A DNA stretch of 64,000 nucleotides from contig NZ_NOYD01000013.1 in the NCBI RefSeq assembly GCF_002258315.1, forward strand, positions 186,001 through 250,000, given 5' to 3'. Source of the DNA: Rhodococcus sp. 06-462-5 (lineage in GTDB: Bacteria > Actinomycetota > Actinomycetes > Mycobacteriales > Mycobacteriaceae). The position numbers were made by a program, and so were the translations under genes. Within the stretch, counting starts at the first letter, position 1; each line of letters starts with the position of its first letter. This document shows, piece after piece, positions 1 through 9,049 of the stretch. The notes below the pieces were generated by a model. The model saw nothing but the letters and a program-made list of their open reading frames with translations, ran no database searches and was not told the DNA's origin.

Positions 1-996
1 CGTACCCTCGGACGTCTTCGCCCTCGCCGCCACATGGGTCAACTCGTGTCGCAGAACCGAGCGCACGGTGAAGGGCGTCAATCGCGTCGCGGCGTCGGGA
101 CCGAACACCACCCGCTGACCCGTCGGACGGGAGCCGTCGCCCGCCACCGCGTCGGAGACCGTCACTGCCGCCACGTCGGTGGACGGCTCGGACCCGGTCA
201 GTTCGGCGAACTCCTCCGTGGAGGAGGCGACGAACACCAGCCCGTCTCGCGCCCAGTCGTCTCCCCAGAAATCGGTGACGGCCGCGGTTGACGACGGGAG
301 TTCGGCGGCAAGGCTCTCAACGAACTGCTCGCGGTCCGGATGTCCCATGACCACCGATGTCCCGGCTGCGGTGGGCACCGAGCGAACGGTCAGAGGCCCG
401 AAATCCCACGGCCCACGCCAGGTGTGGCGTCGGTATTCGGTCAGGTCCGCGTCGTCGACCAGCCGCCATCGACCGTCCCGCTCGGCCACTACCAGTGAGA
501 CCGGCCGACGCGTCGGCGATGCGTCCGGCCCGGTGACCGCATACCGCAGATACACCGAGGGTGCCCAGACATCGGTGGCATCCAGCGCCTCGGCGATCGA
601 CGGCGGCACCGGAGTTTCGGGCTCGTCACCCAGGTCGTAGTCGAACTCGGAGAAGGGAATGCCCGGTACCACTGCCGCCCGGCGCACCTGCGCCTCCACG
701 AAGTCGGGGTCGGCCTGCGGATCCATCGAATCCCGCAGCGCATCGAGATCGCCTGATCGAACCGCACGAGCCCACTGGTCCAGGAGAACGGTCACATCGG
801 CGCGGCGCTGTTGATCGTAGGTCGGGGGGGCCTGTGCGACCGTCGTGTCGGCGGTCCCTGCGCTGGACGGGCTGTCGAATCGGTGAATCAGGACGACCGA
901 GGCGGCCACGATCACGACGGTCACGACGGCGAGCAGCCGCGTTCGCGGCGATCGGGCGAGAACACGCAATCCGGAGCGCCGGTTCGAGCCGCTCAT
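1..996 (-). CDS. membrane-anchored protein with HExxH metallopeptidase motif (3' end outside window)
   Basis: The reading frame is open from an ATG at 996 to the window edge (332 codons) and has no stop, so the C-terminus is missing. An Arg-rich N-terminus precedes one hydrophobic segment (about residues 22-38, LLAVVTVVIVAASVVLI), which suggests a signal anchor with an extracytoplasmic body. Near the window edge the sequence HELTH fits the HExxH zinc-binding motif of gluzincin-type peptidases; the third ligand would lie outside the window. It lies 30 nt downstream of the NlpC/P60 gene on the same strand, so the two may be co-transcribed. The peptidase role is an inference from one short motif. 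The family was not recognised. Confidence 0.7.
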   Translation of the reverse strand, partial: MSGSNRRSGLRVLARSPRTRLLAVVTVVIVAASVVLIHRFDSPSSAGTADTTVAQAPPTYDQQRRADVTVLLDQWARAVRSGDLDALRDSMDPQADPDFVEAQVRRAAVVPGIPFSEFDYDLGDEPETPVPPSIAEALDATDVWAPSVYLRYAVTGPDASPTRRPVSLVVAERDGRWRLVDDADLTEYRRHTWRGPWDFGPLTVRSVPTAAGTSVVMGHPDREQFVESLAAELPSSTAAVTDFWGDDWARDGLVFVASSTEEFAELTGSEPSTDVAAVTVSDAVAGDGSRPTGQRVVFGPDAATRLTPFTVRSVLRHELTHVAARAKTSEGT

Positions 997-1026
997 GCAG
1001 GTGTTCGTCGATCGTCGAGGCACACC

Positions 1027-2088
1027 TCAGTATCGACGCGCCCCGTAGTACGGGAACGATGCCATCGACTGAACCTTCACGGGAACACCGAAGGTGGAGG
1101 CATGCAGCACGTTACCGTTTCCGGCGTAGATGCCGACGTGTGAGATGTCCGGGTAGAACAGAACGACGTCACCCGGCTGCAGATCCTTCTGATCGACCGG
1201 AGTTCCGCCTGCTGCCTGCGCCTGACTCGACCGCGGCAACGTCTTGCCCACCTGCTTGTACGCCCACACGACCAAACCGGAGCAGTCGAAGCCGTCCGGG
1301 CCGGTTGCGCCCCAGACGTACGGCTTGCCGATCTGCGTCAGGCCGGCCTGCAACGCGCTGGCCCCCGATCCCGGCGTCAGGTTCTGCAGAATCGTCGAGG
1401 GGTCGAAACCGTCGGGCAGGGCCGAACCGGCCAGTGCCAGTTGCTCCGAGGACGAGAGCGCACTGTAGGCGGCCATGACCTCGGCTATCTGACCTTGCAG
1501 CTCACTCTGCTTGGCCTGAAGGTCGTCGCTGACGGCCTTGGCCTGTTCGGCGGCGACGCGTGCCTGGTCGGCGGCCGTCGTTGCGGCCTGCTCGGCCGTC
1601 ACTGCATCCGAGCTCGCCTGCTTGAATCGAGCGACCTGGTCGGCGGTCTCCGCAGAGATCACGTCCAGTGCCGACATCTGGTCGAGCAACTGCTGTGGCG
1701 AATCACTGACCATGACGGCGAACAGTCGATTGGTCCTGGCACCCTGGTAGTTGACGTTGGCGACCTTGTCCATGGCCGGTTTGAGCTGCGCCAACTGCGC
1801 CTGCGCTGCGTCCAGGGCGGCACGGCTCCGGTCGACGACGACCTGTGCGTCGAGTTGCTGTTGGTTCTTGGCGTCGAGATCGATCTGAGCGTTGTGCAGA
1901 GCTTCGTTGGTCTGCTCGGACTGGCGGGAAAGCTCGGCGAGCTCGGTCTGCGCGTCGGATGCCGAGTCGAACCCCGGCTGCGCGCTCGCCGTCGTCATCG
2001 GCACCACGGCCATGCATGCGGTCAGTGCGACAGCAACCACCGAGTTACGGGTCAGCCGTAACGCGCGGGTAGATCTCGATATCGCCAC
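1027..2088 (-). CDS. secreted NlpC/P60 peptidoglycan endopeptidase, RipA/Rv2190c-like
   Basis: This is a 353-aa exported cell-wall hydrolase. A Sec signal peptide (residues 1 to about 37, ending TTASAQ) is followed by a long Ala/Gln/Glu-rich coiled-coil region (about 40-215), then a C-terminal NlpC/P60 domain (about 250-353). The catalytic Cys is Cys269 (DCSGL), with His317 (SHVGIY) and His329 (LHAS) as the expected partners. The family cleaves the D-Glu/meso-DAP stem-peptide bond and acts in septum splitting. The coiled coil plus C-terminal hydrolase layout matches RipA and Rv2190c-type proteins. The start is GTG, preceded by a GGACGGAGAG element about 9 nt upstream. It lies next to a second, shorter NlpC/P60 gene on the same strand, but has its own 308-nt upstream region. 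Confidence 0.9.
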   Translation of the reverse strand: MAISRSTRALRLTRNSVVAVALTACMAVVPMTTASAQPGFDSASDAQTELAELSRQSEQTNEALHNAQIDLDAKNQQQLDAQVVVDRSRAALDAAQAQLAQLKPAMDKVANVNYQGARTNRLFAVMVSDSPQQLLDQMSALDVISAETADQVARFKQASSDAVTAEQAATTAADQARVAAEQAKAVSDDLQAKQSELQGQIAEVMAAYSALSSSEQLALAGSALPDGFDPSTILQNLTPGSGASALQAGLTQIGKPYVWGATGPDGFDCSGLVVWAYKQVGKTLPRSSQAQAAGGTPVDQKDLQPGDVVLFYPDISHVGIYAGNGNVLHASTFGVPVKVQSMASFPYYGARRY

Positions 2089-2222
2089 GGAAAGCGACTC
2101 TCCGTCCTCACACGTGTTGCCTCGACCGAGACAACGGTTGGAAAAGTAGACCGAAAACGAACCATACCCATGCTCATGCGGGCGCGGACGTGAACACGGC
2201 CCGAAATCGATGGGGATTCTAG

Positions 2223-2235
2223 GTGACAGGTCACA
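2223..2235. promoter_or_regulatory. candidate operator GTGACA-G-GTCACA
   Basis: The sequence gtgacaggtcaca reads as GTGACA-G-GTCACA, which is a direct-repeat-like pair and also the palindrome GTGAC-AG-GTCAC. It lies about 135 nt upstream of the RipA-like start. Actinobacterial MtrA sites are built on GTNACA-type repeats and MtrA controls cell-wall hydrolase genes, so an MtrA-type site is a reasonable guess. No binding evidence can be seen in the sequence itself. Confidence 0.3.
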
Positions 2236-2331
2236 AAGTAAACATCGACCAGGTCTCGATCAGATTACGAACTGGATGCTTCCCTGTCCACCGGACCGGC
2301 GTGTCGCGCAGCCCGTGACCGGATACGAGAA

Positions 2332-2362
2332 CAGGGCCGAGCCGATTCACGGCTCGACCCTG
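2332..2362 (-). terminator. hairpin terminator of the short NlpC/P60 gene
   Basis: A 13-bp stem (cagggccgagccg / cggctcgaccctg, one G-U type mismatch) with a 5-nt loop starts 34 nt past the stop at 2397. There is no U-tract, as is common for actinobacterial terminators. Confidence 0.6.
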
Positions 2363-2396
2363 TCGGTCGATTCACAACGAGCGTCTGCTACTCGGC

Positions 2397-2951
2397 TCAG
2401 TAACGGCGAGCACCGTCGAACGGCATCGAGTCGACGGGCGCGACCTTGACCGGAACACCGGAGGTGGATGCGTGCACAACGTTGCCGTTGCCGATGTACA
2501 TGCCCGAGTGCGAGCCGCCGTAGAACGAGACGACATCGCCGGGGACCAGGCTGTCACGCGAGACCGGAGTGCCCGCGGCGGCCTGGTCGTAGCTCGTACG
2601 AGGCAGGCTGACGCCGGCCTGCTTGTAGGCCCACTGAATCAGACCCGAGCAGTCGAACGAATCCGGACCCGAAGCGCCGTAGACGTACGGTGCTCCGATC
2701 TTGGACTCGGCGGCCTGAACGGCCTTCGCTGCAGGCGTGACCTGGGGCGCCAACGGCGCACCCGGTGCAGGCACACCCGGAATGTTGAGGGGAGGGAGGC
2801 CCGGGATGTCAGGAATCTCGAAGGTTCCGACGCCGGGAATGGTGAGGGGGGCCGCCATTGCGGGTGCAGCGGGAAGGATGACCACGCCTGCCGTGAGCGC
2901 TCCGGCTACGAGGACTCGCCGCAATGATCGGTTGGAAAGATGTGACGCCAC
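2397..2951 (-). CDS. secreted NlpC/P60 peptidoglycan hydrolase, short RipB/RipD-like form
   Basis: This is a 184-aa exported protein. A signal peptide (residues 1 to about 33, MASHLSNRSLRR then a hydrophobic run ending APAMA) is followed by a Pro/Gly/Ile-rich linker (about 34-70) and an NlpC/P60 domain (about 80-184). The catalytic residues are Cys101 (DCSGL), His148 (SHSGMY) and His160 (VVHAS). It lacks the coiled coil of its neighbour, so it resembles RipB/RipD-type catalytic cores. Whether it is active cannot be told, but the catalytic set is complete. The start is GTG. Its 5' leader contains a ydaO-type c-di-AMP riboswitch, so expression is probably tied to c-di-AMP level. Confidence 0.9.
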   Translation of the reverse strand: MASHLSNRSLRRVLVAGALTAGVVILPAAPAMAAPLTIPGVGTFEIPDIPGLPPLNIPGVPAPGAPLAPQVTPAAKAVQAAESKIGAPYVYGASGPDSFDCSGLIQWAYKQAGVSLPRTSYDQAAAGTPVSRDSLVPGDVVSFYGGSHSGMYIGNGNVVHASTSGVPVKVAPVDSMPFDGARRY

Positions 2952-2964
2952 GAAAGATGGTGCT

Positions 2965-3110
2965 CCGTTTCTTCCTATCGTCCGCCGACCGAGTTAGCTG
3001 ACGGGTTCGGGCTGGGAAGAGCAGCCCTACCCACCGGCCACCGTGTGGTGGCTCAGCGGGATTCACCCCAGTAGATATCGGGTTCCCGGTACGAACACTC
3101 TCGCGAGTGA
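2965..3110 (-). promoter_or_regulatory. ydaO-type c-di-AMP riboswitch in the leader of the NlpC/P60 gene
   Basis: Read on the minus strand, this leader contains the characteristic blocks of the actinobacterial ydaO/yuaA RNA in the right order: ACCGGGAACC, then GGGGTGAATCCCG, a variable hairpin, GGTGGGTAGGGC, and finally CCGAACCCGTCAGCTAAC. The last block ends about 45 nt before the GTG at 2951, and a GGAG lies within the 3' end. In actinobacteria this c-di-AMP sensor commonly precedes secreted cell-wall hydrolase genes (Rpf, NlpC/P60), where ligand binding lowers expression. The exact 5' and 3' limits are approximate. Confidence 0.85.
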
Positions 3111-3246
3111 ACGATTAGGCGGTGACTTGCGACGCCACTCCGGTTTGGACTGGCGAGACTCCGCAAGGTCTCAGGAAGGTTACGAAATGGCATACCCCCG
3201 TGTCGACCCCAACTCGCCGAGGCGAGCGGATTCGGCTCGATTCTCG

Positions 3247-3528
3247 CTAGCCGGCGCGCTGATCCCCCGGTGTGTCACGAGTCGATAACAACGGAACCTC
3301 GGCGGTGTCGTCGTCGTTCACCACGAGCTTGAGAGTGGGCACGAGACCGACATCGGCGAGCACACCCATGGCACCGAGTTCTTCCTGCTCGAGAGTGATA
3401 CGAGACGGCGGCCCGACCCACCGCCCGTCCGATCTCGACGGCATCCCCGGAGCCCCCAGAAGCACCGTCACGACGCAGTCCGCGCAGGCGATGTCACGGA
3501 CCAGGCAGTCACTGCAGTCGATGATCAT
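3247..3528 (-). CDS. small conserved-looking protein with CxxC-x6-CxxC motif
   Basis: This is a 93-aa cytosolic protein. The N-terminus carries Cys5, Cys8, Cys15 and Cys18 (CSDCLVRDIACADC), a spacing suited to a zinc or iron-sulfur site. The rest is short and acidic, with a predicted hydrophobic-acidic pattern (LGAMGVLADVGLVPTLKLV). The ATG at 3528 has an AAGGA element 7 nt upstream (ACAAGGATCACA), which decides the start. It is transcribed divergently from the exonuclease fusion gene, with about 150 nt between the starts. No function is known to me. A metal-binding role is an inference from the Cys spacing. Confidence 0.75.
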   Translation of the reverse strand: MIIDCSDCLVRDIACADCVVTVLLGAPGMPSRSDGRWVGPPSRITLEQEELGAMGVLADVGLVPTLKLVVNDDDTAEVPLLSTRDTPGDQRAG

Positions 3529-3675
3529 TGTGATCCTTGTCTCTTTGCGGTTTCCGGCGGCCCGATCGGCCGATGAAGCGAAAGATAACGTCGGGCACCG
3601 ACAGGTTTCGTGACACGACGACGTTCGACGGCGCGATGCGCGTTCTTGTCGGAGGTCGGCCCTAACGTCGTCTCG

Positions 3676-5409
3676 GTGAGCCTGCCCATCCAGCTGACGT
3701 TCGACGAACTCGATACCCCGCTGCACGAGACCACGTTCGTCGTCGTCGACCTCGAGACCACCGGCGGTAGCGCGGACACCGAGGCCATCACCGAAATCGG
3801 GGCAGTCAAGGTTCGAGGCGGCGAAATTCTCGGCGAGTTCGCCACCCTGATCGACCCGGGCAGATCCATCCCGCCGTACATCGTGGAGCTGACCGGCATC
3901 ACATCGGCGATGCTCATCGGCGCACCGCGCATCGAACGGGTTCTTCCCGGTTTCCTCGAATTCGCCCGTGGTTCGGTGCTGGTGGCGCACAACGCCGGCT
4001 TCGACACGGGATTCCTCAAAGCCGCCGCCAGTCGTCTCGACATCGCGTGGCCACGGTTTCAGGTGCTGTGCACGGTCAAGCTGGCTCGTCGAGTTCTGAC
4101 GCGCGACGAGGCACCGTCGGTGAAGCTGTCCGCGCTCTCGACACTGTTCCGATCCGGCACCAGGCCCACCCACCGCGCGCTCGACGACGCCCGGGCGACC
4201 GTCGACGTTCTGCACGGCCTCATCGAACGGGTGGGCAATCAGGGGGTCCACAGCTACGCCGAGTTGGTCGACTACCTACCCGCGGTGTCGGCCGGCCAGC
4301 GCGCCAAACGCGGGCTGGCCGCTCATCTTCCGGGTACGCCCGGCGTCTATCTGTTCCGCGGCCCGTCCGACGAGGTGCTGTACGTCGGTACGTCCAACAA
4401 CCTCAAGCGACGCGTGCGCAACTATTTCACCGGCTCGGAGACCAGAGGCCGGATGAAGGAGATGGTCGCACTGGCCACTCGCGTCGACCACGTCGAGTGT
4501 GCGCACGCGCTCGAGGCCGGGGTCCGCGAGTTACGACTGCTCTCGGCGCACATCCCGCCGTACAACCGCCGCTCGAAGTTTCCCAGGAAGGGGTGGTGGA
4601 TCACCCTGACCGACGAGGCGTTCCCTCGCCTGTCGATCGTTCGCACACCGGCACCGAACAGTCTCGGACCGTTCTCGGTTCGCGGCGACGCCGCCGAGGC
4701 CGCTGCGCTCGTCGCGGAGTTCTGCCGCCTACGAACCTGCACTCGCCGTCTGGCTCGCTCGGTCCGACACGGTGACCAGTGCCCGGCAACCGACGTCGGA
4801 GGCTGCCCTGCGGCACTGTCCGGCCCCTTGACGGCCGACGAGTACTCGGATGCCCCGACGCAGTTTCTCGCGCTCGTGTGCGGTCAGGACGACGCCGTTC
4901 TGTTTTCCATGCGCCGCCGCGTCGCCGAACTCGCGGACAAGGAGCTGTACGAGACGGCTGCCCGTCTGCGCGATCGAATCGCGATCACCGTCGATGCACT
5001 GCGCAGGATGCACCGATCGGCCGCAGTGGCCGCCATTGCCGAACTCGTTGCGGCGAAGCGAACGGCGGACGGCGGGTGGGAGTTGATCGTGGTGCGCTTC
5101 GGCCGTCTGGCCGGCGCTGCCGTCGCGCCGCGCGGAGTGCATCCGATGCCCGTTGTCGACGCCATCACTGCGTCGGCCGAGACGGTGCTGCCCGATACGA
5201 CACCGCTTCGCGGCGCGCCGCCGGAAGAGGTCGCACTGATCGCGGCCTGGCTGCGCACGGACGGAGTCAGGATCGTGCGCACGAGCAGTGGGTACTGCAG
5301 CCCGGCACGGTCGGCGGGTTCGTGGGAGTCGTGGTGTCGGACGGCGCGAGAAGCAGCCAGAGCAGGAGTGGAGCCTCCGGAACGGCTCGCGGGGCACGGC
5401 AGCAACTAG
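3676..5409 (+). CDS. DEDDh exonuclease fused to UvrC-like GIY-YIG domain (Rv2191-like)
   Basis: This 577-aa protein has an N-terminal DnaQ-type 3'-5' exonuclease. Motif ExoI is VVDLETTGG, ExoII is LVAHNAGFD, and ExoIII is [19 protein letters not shown] module follows ([12 protein letters not shown] with [11 protein letters not shown]), as in the N-terminus of UvrC and Cho. Near the C-terminus a UVR-like stretch ([20 protein letters not shown]) resembles the UvrB-binding motif. The combination suggests a Cho-like incision plus exonuclease activity in DNA repair. An upstream in-frame GTG exists at 3610. The GTG at 3676 is preferred because the hexamer TAACGT ends 7 nt before it, the leaderless pattern seen across this window, and the homologous part begins just after. 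It is a single gene convergent with nothing nearby, followed 54 nt later by the RAM-domain gene. Confidence 0.9.
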   Translation: MSLPIQLTFDELDTPLHETTFVVVDLETTGGSADTEAITEIGAVKVRGGEILGEFATLIDPGRSIPPYIVELTGITSAMLIGAPRIERVLPGFLEFARGSVLVAHNAGFDTGFLKAAASRLDIAWPRFQVLCTVKLARRVLTRDEAPSVKLSALSTLFRSGTRPTHRALDDARATVDVLHGLIERVGNQGVHSYAELVDYLPAVSAGQRAKRGLAAHLPGTPGVYLFRGPSDEVLYVGTSNNLKRRVRNYFTGSETRGRMKEMVALATRVDHVECAHALEAGVRELRLLSAHIPPYNRRSKFPRKGWWITLTDEAFPRLSIVRTPAPNSLGPFSVRGDAAEAAALVAEFCRLRTCTRRLARSVRHGDQCPATDVGGCPAALSGPLTADEYSDAPTQFLALVCGQDDAVLFSMRRRVAELADKELYETAARLRDRIAITVDALRRMHRSAAVAAIAELVAAKRTADGGWELIVVRFGRLAGAAVAPRGVHPMPVVDAITASAETVLPDTTPLRGAPPEEVALIAAWLRTDGVRIVRTSSGYCSPARSAGSWESWCRTAREAARAGVEPPERLAGHGSN

Positions 5410-5463
5410 GGTCTGGGGGTAGCTCGCGTCGGACACCGAGCTCGAGATGCTGGAGGAGCACAG

Positions 5464-5739
5464 ATGATCAATGCCATCGTCTTGATCGACGCCGAGGCCG
5501 ACTCGATTCCGGAGGCGGCGCAGGCCGTTGCCGATGTCGAGGGGGTGTCGGAGGTCTATTCATGTGCCGGCGATGTCGACTTGATCGCCATCGTCAAGGT
5601 TCGCGATCATGCTTCGATCGCAGAGGTGATCACCAAGCACATCAATCGGGTGCGGGGTGTGCGCAGCACCACCACTCACATTGCGTTCCAGTCCTATTCG
5701 AGTGCCGATGTCGATGCAGGGTTCTCGATAGGCGAGTAG
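5464..5739 (+). CDS. stand-alone Lrp/AsnC ligand-binding (RAM) domain protein
   Basis: This 91-aa protein corresponds to only the alpha-beta RAM ligand-binding half of Lrp/AsnC regulators, without the helix-turn-helix. The ferredoxin-like pattern is seen in INAIVLIDAEADSIPEAAQ, then VEGVSEVYSCAGDVDLIAIVKVRD and a closing strand ending in HIAFQSY. Such single-domain proteins oligomerise and bind amino acids or modulate full-length Lrp proteins. The start ATG has a strong ribosome-binding site (GGAGGAG, 6 nt upstream). It is convergent with trpD, 25 nt apart. The target is not deducible. Confidence 0.85.
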   Translation: MINAIVLIDAEADSIPEAAQAVADVEGVSEVYSCAGDVDLIAIVKVRDHASIAEVITKHINRVRGVRSTTTHIAFQSYSSADVDAGFSIGE

Positions 5740-5764
5740 GCGCGCTCTGGCAGCCGTCGAGGTG

Positions 5765-6826
5765 TCAGTCGGCGAGTTCTGTGGTGCATCGACCCCAGTC
5801 GGCGAGTAGCCGCGCTGCGGCGCCCGAATCGACTGTCCTTGCGGCAGTGGCCAATCCGGCTTCGATTCGGGTATGGAGGTCGTCGGACACGCCGTGGTGC
5901 GCTGCCATTGCTGCGGCGGCGTTGAGCAGTACTGCGTCGCGCACGGGACCGCGTTCACCGGCGAACACGCGGTGCGCCACGGCCGCGTTGAATTCTGCGT
6001 CTCCACCTTTCAGAGCTTCGATGGGCGCTCGGGCGATGCCGTAGTCGAGGGGGTCGATCGACTCGACGGTCACCGAACCACCGGACACCACGTGCACGGT
6101 CGTGGTGGTGGACAGGGTGATCTCGTCCAGCCCGTCGTCGCCGCGGACGACCAGGACCGAGCTCCCGCGTCCGGCGAACACGTCGGCCATCACGGGAGCC
6201 AGACTCTCGAACGCGCAACCGATCAGGCCTGCGCGTGGGCGGCCCGGGTTGGTCAGCGGCCCCAGCACGTTGAACACCGTCGGGATGCCGATCTCTTTGC
6301 GCGGTGCCGCCGCGAAGCGCAGTGCAGGGTGATGGATCGGCGCGAAGCAGAATCCGATACCGACCTGTTCGACGCTCGCCGCGACGGCGTCGGCTCCCAG
6401 GGTCACCCGTACACCCAGCGCTTCGAGCACATCGGTCGTGCCGCTCTTGGACGACGCTGCGCGGTTGCCGTGCTTGACCACTCGCACCCCGCTGGCGGCC
6501 ACGACGATGGCGGCCATCGTGGAGATGTTGACAGTGTCTGCCCCGTCACCTCCGGTGCCCACGACGTCGACGGCGTCGGTGTCGGTATCCACCAGCACCG
6601 CATGCGCGAGCATGGACTCGGCCAGACCGCTCACCTCGGCCGGAGTCGGCCCTTTCATCCTGAGTGCGACCCCGAAGGCAGCGATCTGAGCGGCGCTCGC
6701 ATTGTCGGCCATGATCTCGTCCATAGCCCAGCCGGTGTCGGCGCTGGACAGGTCGGTGTGCGTCGTCAACGCGCCGAGAATTCGACGCCAGGTACGAGGC
6801 TGTTCGTCGCTGATCGCTGCGGTCAT
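5765..6826 (-). CDS. trpD: anthranilate phosphoribosyltransferase
   Basis: This 353-aa cytosolic enzyme transfers phosphoribose from PRPP to anthranilate in tryptophan synthesis. The glycine-rich PRPP/pyrophosphate motif [16 protein letters not shown] (about residues 87-102) and the [15 protein letters not shown] motif (about 116-130) are intact. The length is normal for the family. It stands alone next to respiratory genes, as in mycobacteria, rather than in a trp operon. There is no good ribosome-binding site before the ATG, so the start is taken from the family N-terminus. Confidence 0.95.
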   Translation of the reverse strand: MTAAISDEQPRTWRRILGALTTHTDLSSADTGWAMDEIMADNASAAQIAAFGVALRMKGPTPAEVSGLAESMLAHAVLVDTDTDAVDVVGTGGDGADTVNISTMAAIVVAASGVRVVKHGNRAASSKSGTTDVLEALGVRVTLGADAVAASVEQVGIGFCFAPIHHPALRFAAAPRKEIGIPTVFNVLGPLTNPGRPRAGLIGCAFESLAPVMADVFAGRGSSVLVVRGDDGLDEITLSTTTTVHVVSGGSVTVESIDPLDYGIARAPIEALKGGDAEFNAAVAHRVFAGERGPVRDAVLLNAAAAMAAHHGVSDDLHTRIEAGLATAARTVDSGAAARLLADWGRCTTELAD

Positions 6827-6877
6827 GGTGGTTCTGCCGTGCCCTTCTGCCGTCGATGCACTCGGTGCCGTGGAAGC

Positions 6878-7354
6878 TTAGCCAGAGGCTGCGTCGGGCT
6901 GCGCGGGCTGCAATGCGTCCCAGCCGAGTACGGCTCCCCCTCGTCGCTGGGCGAGGCCCGCCATGCGAGAACGCTCCTGTGAGCAGTGCAAGGCGTCGAG
7001 AACCTGAACACGTTGCAGAACAAGAGGCACGCCGTCGTCGACCCGAGGGCGGTAGCCGGTGCTCTCCGGCAGTTCGGCGGCCGGGCCCACTTCGTAGTCG
7101 TCCTGAGCCGCGACCGCCGCGGCGTCCTCGACTTGGTGAGAGGGCAGCACCAGATGATGCCGGAGGACCACCTCCGCCGATTCCGTCCACACCGGCTGGG
7201 TCCTCGCTGCTTCGTCGAGCACGGCCGAACATGCCTGTGCATCGTCGAAGCAACTCGCCACTGTCACGAGGTCGTCGCGGGTGGGGTCGAGACGTTCTGC
7301 GGTCGATCGCGAGAACAGTCTCCGAAACCATCCACCCTCGGTGCGCTTTGCCAT
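6878..7354 (-). CDS. conserved hypothetical protein, possibly RraB-like
   Basis: This is a 158-aa soluble protein. It begins [16 protein letters not shown], then a region with alternating hydrophobic residues ([22 protein letters not shown]) and a C-terminal [15 protein letters not shown]. The overall two-part alpha-beta pattern and the terminal GG-x4-GW element loosely recall the RraB family (regulator of RNase E), but I cannot confirm this. The ATG at 7354 was chosen because AAGG lies 8 nt upstream and the longer upstream frame is low-complexity Arg-rich shadow. It lies 51 nt upstream of trpD on the same strand and is divergent from ctaE. Confidence 0.7.
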   Translation of the reverse strand: MAKRTEGGWFRRLFSRSTAERLDPTRDDLVTVASCFDDAQACSAVLDEAARTQPVWTESAEVVLRHHLVLPSHQVEDAAAVAAQDDYEVGPAAELPESTGYRPRVDDGVPLVLQRVQVLDALHCSQERSRMAGLAQRRGGAVLGWDALQPAQPDAASG

Positions 7355-7505
7355 GAGGCCAGCCTTGCACGACTGGACCCTACCGGCCCGTACAGGGGCT
7401 CTGACCAGCACGGGAACAAGGACGCACCCGGATTCGTTACGACGCGACGCGCCAAGAGCGGACCCGGATATGCCTTCCGTACTACGACGGGTCATACTTC
7501 TCTTT

Positions 7506-8117
7506 GTGACGAGCGCTGTAGGGACTCAAGGATCGGCAATCACCCAACGCGTGCACTCGCTGAACCGTCCCAATATGGTCAGCGTCGGCACGATCGTGTG
7601 GCTGTCGAGTGAACTCATGTTCTTCGCCGGGCTGTTTGCGATGTACTTCGTCGCACGCGCCCAAGCGAATGGAATCTGGCCGCCGGAGCCGACGGAGCTG
7701 AACCTCGCTCTCGCTGTGCCGGTGACTGCGGTGCTGATCGCATCGTCGTTCACCTGCCAGCTGGGTGTGTTCGCCGCCGAGCGAGGTGACGTCTTCGGAC
7801 TACGCCGCTGGTACATCATCACGCTGGTGATGGGCACGTTCTTCGTGGCCGGCCAGGCGTACGAGTACTACCACATGGTCCACGAGGGCACGACGATCTC
7901 GAGCAGCGTGTACGGCTCGGTCTTCTACATCACGACCGGCTTCCACGGACTGCACGTAATCGGCGGACTCATCGCCTTCGTCTTCCTGATCACCCGAACG
8001 CTGGTCAGCAAGTTCACGCCCGCGCAGGCCACCGCCGCCATCGTCGTTTCGTACTACTGGCACTTCGTCGACATCGTCTGGATTGCCCTCTTCGCAACGA
8101 TCTACTTCATCCGCTAG
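7506..8117 (+). CDS. ctaE: cytochrome c oxidase subunit III (aa3 type)
   Basis: This 203-aa integral membrane subunit of the aa3 cytochrome c oxidase is very close to mycobacterial Cta[30 protein letters not shown] at the N-terminus and [22 protein letters not shown] at the C-terminus. Five transmembrane segments are visible. The protein has no redox centre and stabilises subunit I. The start is GTG at 7506 ([10 protein letters not shown]). CATACT ends 7 nt upstream, so the transcript is probably leaderless. It heads the ctaE-qcrC-qcrA-qcrB cluster, so oxidase and bcc complex genes are co-located, which fits the obligate bcc-aa3 supercomplex of actinobacteria. Confidence 0.96.
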   Translation: MTSAVGTQGSAITQRVHSLNRPNMVSVGTIVWLSSELMFFAGLFAMYFVARAQANGIWPPEPTELNLALAVPVTAVLIASSFTCQLGVFAAERGDVFGLRRWYIITLVMGTFFVAGQAYEYYHMVHEGTTISSSVYGSVFYITTGFHGLHVIGGLIAFVFLITRTLVSKFTPAQATAAIVVSYYWHFVDIVWIALFATIYFIR

Positions 8118-8200
8118 TGACAGTCAGCACGCCAAAGATAACGAGCGAACGGATTCAGCCCCCGACGTTCGGTCCGTCCCGACACGACAAGGGATAGAAG

Positions 8201-9049
8201 ATGAGTTCATCTCCCCCAGCAGCATCCGACGACAACGCCGCCTCCAAGACGAGACGGCAGCGTAAGACGCGCCGACGCATCACCGGTGCGCTCGTTCTGA
8301 TGATGGGCCTTCTGAGCGCAGGATTCCTCGCCTCGGCTCTGACGCCGGCTCCGCAGGTCGCGACCGCCGATACCGATTCGGCAGCGCTGATCCGCGAGGG
8401 CAAGCAGCTCTACGACACGTCCTGCGTCACGTGCCACGGTGCAAACCTGCAGGGTGTTCAGGATCGCGGACCGAGCCTCATCGGCGTCGGCGAAGCAGCC
8501 GTGTACTTCCAGGTGTCGAGTGGCCGTATGCCTGCCGTTCGCAACGAGGCACAGGCGATCCGCAAGCCACCGAAGTTCGACGACAAGCAGATCGACGCCC
8601 TCGGTGCCTACATCCAGGCCAACGGCGGCGGACCGACGGTCCTCCTCGACGAGAACGGCGAGATCGCTCAGGAGTCGCTGCGCGGCGACGACATCGGACG
8701 AGGAAGCGAGTTGTTCCGTCTCAACTGCGCCTCCTGCCACAACTTCACCGGCCTCGGCGGAGCTCTCTCCTCGGGCAAGTTCGCACCCCCGCTCGGACCC
8801 GCGAACGAGCAGGAGATCTACACCGCGATGGTCACCGGTCCGCAGAACATGCCGAAGTTCTCCGATCGCCAGCTGACGCTGGAAGAGAAGTCCGACATCA
8901 TCGCCTACATCAAGTCGTCCACCGAGACGCTGCCCGCAGGCGGTTGGAGCATCGGCGGATTCGGTCCCGGTACCGAGATGATCGCTATCTGGACGGTCGG
9001 CATCATCGCCGTCGTCGGAGCAACTTTGTGGATCGGAGCTAGATCATGA
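8201..9049 (+). CDS. qcrC: diheme cytochrome cc of the cytochrome bcc complex
   Basis: This 282-aa protein is the cytochrome c1-like subunit of the actinobacterial bcc complex, and passes electrons directly to CtaC without soluble cytochrome c. A Lys/Arg-rich N-terminus and one hydrophobic segment (about 29-47) give export. There are two CxxCH heme-binding motifs, at Cys75-Cys78-His79 (CVTCH) and Cys176-Cys179-His180 (CASCH), one in each of two cytochrome c folds. A C-terminal membrane helix (about 257-278) anchors it. The gene is 83 nt after ctaE and overlaps qcrA by 4 nt (ATGA), so translation is coupled. Confidence 0.97.
   Translation: MSSSPPAASDDNAASKTRRQRKTRRRITGALVLMMGLLSAGFLASALTPAPQVATADTDSAALIREGKQLYDTSCVTCHGANLQGVQDRGPSLIGVGEAAVYFQVSSGRMPAVRNEAQAIRKPPKFDDKQIDALGAYIQANGGGPTVLLDENGEIAQESLRGDDIGRGSELFRLNCASCHNFTGLGGALSSGKFAPPLGPANEQEIYTAMVTGPQNMPKFSDRQLTLEEKSDIIAYIKSSTETLPAGGWSIGGFGPGTEMIAIWTVGIIAVVGATLWIGARS

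Larger units (their letters stand above)
2089..2396. other. 308-nt intergenic region between the two NlpC/P60 genes
   Basis: No convincing gene was seen. It holds the terminator of the gene ending at 2397, a GTGACA/GTCACA repeat at 2223-2235, and presumably the promoter of the RipA-like gene. The short frames crossing it have no ribosome-binding site and no family resemblance. Confidence 0.6.

Noticed and set aside
3187..3288. 33-codon plus-strand frame beginning MAYPRVDPN with AGGAAGG 7 nt upstream
   Set aside because: It overlaps the convergent 93-aa gene and sits in the promoter area of the c-di-AMP leader. There is no homology or composition evidence beyond the ribosome-binding-like match.
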